Below, piece after piece: positions 6,641-8,807 of a DNA stretch of 8,807 nt. The notes under the pieces are model-generated. The model made no database searches and was not told the origin of the DNA. It saw nothing but the letters and a program-made list of their open reading frames with translations. Source of the stretch: Lachnospiraceae bacterium (GTDB taxonomy: Bacteria > Bacillota > Clostridia > Lachnospirales > Lachnospiraceae). The stretch spans positions 1 to 8,807 of the forward strand of contig JAJQCU010000050.1 in assembly GCA_021202575.1 (NCBI GenBank). Reading direction: 5' to 3'. Made by a program: the position numbers and the translations under genes. Numbering within the stretch: the stretch's first letter is position 1; every line of letters starts with the position of its first letter.

Positions 6641-7496
6641 AATCGTATTCTCCCGTTTCGTACTCTTCGGCCTCGTATTCTTCCGCTTCGTACTCTTCTG
6701 TTTCGTACTCCTGCGCTTCATACTCCTGCGCTTCGTACTCCTGCTCCTCGTATTCTCCCGGTTCGTACTCTCCGAACTTTATGTCTCTCTCAATCACGCC
6801 CCTGCGTACCGTGATCACCCGCTTGTGCATCTGATCCACAATCTCCTTATTGTGAGTCACAACCACCACGGTGGTGCCGCGTTGATTGAACACATTTAAC
6901 AGGCGCATGATCTCCTGGCTGTTGGCCGGATCCAGATTGCCGGTCGGCTCATCGCAGAGCAGAATCTCCGGCTGATTGACCAGCGCTCTGGCAAGCGCCA
7001 CCCTCTGCTGCTCACCGCCGGAAAGATGTTTGGGCTTGGCCTTATATTTTCCGGCAAGGCCTACATATTTCAGAATGGCGGGCACGCTCTTATCCATTTT
7101 GGCGCGGGGCACCTGCGTCACCCGCTGCGCGAAGGCCACATTTTCATATACATTCATATCCTTCAGCAGACGGAAATCCTGAAACACCACGCCAAGGCGG
7201 CGGCGAAACGCCGGCACCCTCCTGCGCTTCATGGTGGACAGATTCTCCCCCAGCACATAGACGCCGCCCTTGGTCGCCACGATCTCACGCAGCAAAAGTT
7301 TGATCAGCGTGGATTTGCCGGAACCGCTGGCTCCGACAATGAACACGAATTCGCCCCTCTTGATCCGGAGCGAAACATTTTTTAATACGGGGGCGTTGGT
7401 ATAGACATGGGTTACATTATCCAGGACGATGGCGTCGTCCTCTTCCAGATGTACTGTATTATTTAAACCTTTTTTTCTCAAGCTTTCGTTCCTCAT
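6630..7496 (-). CDS. ftsE: Cell-division ABC transporter ATPase FtsE with acidic repeat tail
   Basis: Cytoplasmic ATPase that pairs with FtsX. Counted from the ATG at 7496 (288 residues), it has Walker A GASGSGKST (55-63), a Q-loop in VVFQDFRLL, the ABC signature LSGGEQQ (158-164), Walker B ILLCDE (178-183) and the switch histidine 215 in VVVVTHN. All are intact, and the sequence is typical of FtsE rather than other ABC ATPases. Usual length is about 225-235; this one is longer because of a 20-odd residue N-terminal extension and a 47-residue C-terminal tail (242-288) of about nine EYE-centred pentapeptides. The start is uncertain: TTG at 7529 gives the longest form (299 residues), while TTG at 7481 has a better-placed GAGG. 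None has a strong ribosome binding site. The stop is TAG, inside ftsX. Function is well supported; the role of the tail is unknown. Confidence 0.95.
   Translation of the reverse strand: MRNESLRKKGLNNTVHLEEDDAIVLDNVTHVYTNAPVLKNVSLRIKRGEFVFIVGASGSGKSTLIKLLLREIVATKGGVYVLGENLSTMKRRRVPAFRRRLGVVFQDFRLLKDMNVYENVAFAQRVTQVPRAKMDKSVPAILKYVGLAGKYKAKPKHLSGGEQQRVALARALVNQPEILLCDEPTGNLDPANSQEIMRLLNVFNQRGTTVVVVTHNKEIVDQMHKRVITVRRGVIERDIKFGEYEPGEYEEQEYEAQEYEAQEYETEEYEAEEYEAEEYETGEYDYEN
6639..6773 (-). repeat. 15-bp tandem repeat encoding the FtsE acidic tail (about nine units)
   Basis: Nine successive 15-bp units encode pentapeptides of the form [G/Q/E]-E-Y-[E/D]-x, for example QEYEA, EEYEA, EEYET. Units differ by third-base changes (GAG/GAA, TAC/TAT) and by the codons at positions 1 and 5, so this is not a fresh exact duplication. 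The 47-residue tail contains 22 Glu, 1 Asp, 10 Tyr and no basic residue. The final unit carries the ftsX ribosome binding site and start codon overlaps its end. Confidence 0.9.
6650..6654 (-). promoter_or_regulatory. Ribosome binding site of ftsX inside the ftsE coding repeat
   Basis: GGGAG lies 9 nt before the ATG at 6640 and supports that start over the in-frame ATG at 6721. It lies within the penultimate part of the ftsE tail repeat, so the tail sequence and ftsX initiation constrain each other. Confidence 0.6.
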
Positions 7497-7607
7497 CTTC
7501 TGAAATACCCGCGCAGAAAAGTGATCCAAACTGTTTCGCCCGGGTATTTATTATTCTCATACGCTTTTCCCTCATATACGCAATCCGTCCGCCTCGCGCG
7601 CTTTCCC

Positions 7608-7621
7608 GCCCCTTACGGGGC
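7608..7621 (-). promoter_or_regulatory. Short GC hairpin between the regulator gene and ftsE
   Basis: GCCCC and GGGGC form a perfect 5-bp stem closed by GTAA, a GNRA-type tetraloop, beginning 20 bp after the regulator stop. No T-run follows on the minus strand, so it is not a normal intrinsic terminator. It may be an RNA-stabilising or weak pausing structure in the 145-bp gap before ftsE. I found no convincing promoter in this gap by eye (a TTGCGT, 16 nt, TATGAG pairing is weak). Confidence 0.3.
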
Positions 7622-7641
7622 TATGACTGCTTATGTGGGGG

Positions 7642-8724
7642 TTAATCCATTTTTTCCATATATTTCATATACTTTACCACCATCAGCGCGATGCGGAAGG
7701 TGATGGCGTCCTCGAACACCCTCAGATCCAGCCCCGTGGTCTTCTGCAGCTTATCCAGACGGTACACCAGCGTGTTGCGTTGAATGAAAAGCTGACGGGA
7801 GGTCTCGGATAAATTCAGGTTGTTTTCAAAAAACTTATTGATCGTGGTCAGGGTCTCCTCATCAAAATCATCGAAGGAGCGGCCGCCGAAAATCTCACGG
7901 ATAAACATTTTGCACAGCGGAATGGGGAGCTGATAGATCAGGCGCCCGATGCCAAGCTCGCTGTAGGCGATAACCTCTTTTTCCTCAAAAAAGATCCGTC
8001 CCACGTCCAGAGTCATCTTGGCCTCCTTGTAGGAGCGGCTCACATCCTTGATCTCCCCGACGGAGGTGCCGTAGGCAATATGGGCGTTTTTGATCCCATC
8101 CCTGGAAAGAGCGCGGAGCACGCCCGCGGCATAGCGGTCAATATCAGCGTTGGTCTCATTCTCCCCCAGATCCTTGACAATGATGACATCCTTCTCATCC
8201 ACAGCGGTGATAAATTCCCGGGGGCTGTTGCCAAAGGCCGTCCTTGTCAGCTCCAGCATATTCATCTCCTTGCCGTTATCCGCCTGGATAATCAGCACGG
8301 TACGGCGCTGCTCAAAGGGCATGTGAAGCTTCTTGGAGCGGCTGTAGATATCCACTAAAAGCAGATTATCCAGCAGAAGGTTCTTGACAAAATTGTCCTT
8401 GTCAAAGCGCTCCTTGTAGGCCACCAGCAGGGTCTGAATCTGGAAGGCGCTCATCTTGCCGATCATGTAGGCGGTATCCCCGGTACCCTGCACGACCAGA
8501 ATATACTCCAGCTGGTATTCATCGTAAATTTTGAAATACTGGTGCCCGGCCACCTCCTGAGACTCCGCCACGGATCTGGCAAATTCCGCGCAGCGGCCCG
8601 CGCATTCCCGCATGTCGCCGGTGGAAGCGATCTCCTTGCCGTCCGCGTCCATGACGGCCAGCTCCACTCTGCCGATGTTTTTCAGTCCGTCGATTGTACT
8701 CTGCAGTATCTGATTGGATATCAT
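7642..8724 (-). CDS. PucR/CdaR-family transcriptional regulator
   Basis: A 360-residue cytoplasmic DNA-binding protein. The first third (about 1-110; MISNQILQST, ELAVMDADGKEI) resembles the sugar-diacid recognition domain of CdaR-like proteins, the middle (about 140-255) resembles the GGDEF-like domain of the PucR/CdaR group, and the C-terminus (about 290-350) is the PucR-type helix-turn-helix: NLNLSETSRQLFIQRNTLVYRLDKL (303-327) then GLDLR. CdaR of E. coli activates glucarate and galactarate genes, but homologues in Clostridia often sit away from such genes, and no diacid pathway is seen here. GAGGGAA lies about 8 nt before the ATG at 8724; the stop is TAA. It reads toward ftsE across a 145-bp gap, so partial co-transcription is possible but not shown. 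Family call firm; effector and targets unknown. An inverted repeat 59-76 bp upstream of its start may be its own operator. Confidence 0.92.
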   Translation of the reverse strand: MISNQILQSTIDGLKNIGRVELAVMDADGKEIASTGDMRECAGRCAEFARSVAESQEVAGHQYFKIYDEYQLEYILVVQGTGDTAYMIGKMSAFQIQTLLVAYKERFDKDNFVKNLLLDNLLLVDIYSRSKKLHMPFEQRRTVLIIQADNGKEMNMLELTRTAFGNSPREFITAVDEKDVIIVKDLGENETNADIDRYAAGVLRALSRDGIKNAHIAYGTSVGEIKDVSRSYKEAKMTLDVGRIFFEEKEVIAYSELGIGRLIYQLPIPLCKMFIREIFGGRSFDDFDEETLTTINKFFENNLNLSETSRQLFIQRNTLVYRLDKLQKTTGLDLRVFEDAITFRIALMVVKYMKYMEKMD

Positions 8725-8767
8725 ATCGTTATTCCCTCGTTCTTTTTCTTTTGATGTGATGTTTGGC

Positions 8768-8778
8768 GCCGGCCCGGC
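8768..8778. repeat. GC-rich imperfect palindrome in the regulator leader
   Basis: GCCGG and CCGGC flank a single C, making an 11-bp near-palindrome 44 bp upstream of the regulator start and 4 bp from the larger inverted repeat. It could be part of the same binding region or of a dispersed element; it may also be chance in GC-rich DNA. Confidence 0.3.
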
Positions 8779-8782
8779 ACAA

Positions 8783-8800
8783 TACTATTCGTGAATAGTA
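8783..8800. promoter_or_regulatory. 18-bp perfect inverted repeat upstream of the regulator gene
   Basis: TACTATTC and GAATAGTA are perfect 8-bp arms around a GT centre, 59-76 bp upstream of the regulator ATG and 7 bp from the window edge. The position and symmetry suit a dimeric repressor or activator operator, possibly for autoregulation. A copy of a dispersed palindromic repeat is the other possibility. There is no T-run on the minus strand side; on the plus strand AACTTTAT follows, too weak for a terminator. Confidence 0.5.
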
Positions 8801-8807
8801 ACTTTAT

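Noticed and set aside
6641..6721. 27-residue N-terminal extension of FtsX from an ATG at 6721
   Set aside because: It reads the ftsE tail repeat in another frame, and an AGGAG one base from the ATG is too close to serve. The ATG at 6640 matches the FtsX family start and has a properly spaced site.
7459..7575. Possible 38-residue minus-strand small gene overlapping the start of ftsE
   Set aside because: Starts from ATG at 7575 and ends at TAA at 7459, but has no good ribosome binding site, no recognisable motif and overlaps ftsE in another frame.
1..8807. CRISPR array, tRNA, rRNA, insertion sequence or phage genes
   Set aside because: No spaced direct repeats, RNA gene signatures, transposase motifs or terminal inverted repeats were seen. 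The only tandem repeat is the coding one in ftsE.

Overview
The window is a chromosomal stretch of about 8.8 kb in which every gene I can support lies on the minus strand, so transcription runs from high to low coordinates. Moderately high GC, close gene packing, a clostridial-type PgcA phosphoglucomutase, an ftsE-ftsX-M23 hydrolase-S41 protease cluster and a PucR/CdaR-type regulator suggest a gut-type Clostridia, most likely Lachnospiraceae. This placement is inferred from protein style; no rRNA or other marker is present. I see no mobile element, CRISPR array, tRNA or phage gene.

Layout in transcription order. (1) 8807-8725: leader of the regulator, with an 18-bp inverted repeat and a GC-rich imperfect palindrome. 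(2) 8724-7642: PucR/CdaR-family regulator. (3) 7641-7497: intergenic stretch with a short GC hairpin. (4) ftsE (about 7496-6630), whose product ends in an unusual acidic, tyrosine-rich pentapeptide repeat. (5) ftsX (6640-5741), overlapping ftsE by 11 bp. (6) A 101-bp gap with two mutually exclusive inverted repeats. (7) A secreted coiled-coil plus M23 peptidoglycan hydrolase gene (5639-4416), split by one in-frame TAG at codon 230. (8) An S41 C-terminal processing peptidase (4396-3167), followed by a strong intrinsic terminator. (9) pgcA (3041-1323). (10) The N-terminal 423 codons of a GH36 alpha-galactosidase (1269-1), cut by the window edge.

How they work together. FtsE and FtsX form the membrane ABC complex that in Gram-positives switches on a secreted, coiled-coil-bearing cell-wall hydrolase at the division site or lateral wall. 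The hydrolase gene directly downstream of ftsX is the natural partner, and the S41 protease could process or degrade that hydrolase or other envelope proteins. Beyond the terminator, pgcA and the alpha-galactosidase gene form a separate sugar-use unit: galactoside release, and glucose-1-phosphate/glucose-6-phosphate interconversion.

The most notable observations are the lone amber codon in an otherwise intact hydrolase gene and the 15-bp tandem repeat giving FtsE its tail and carrying the ftsX ribosome binding site. I do not see a convincing new multi-gene system; this is mostly conserved core and metabolic DNA with a few local oddities.
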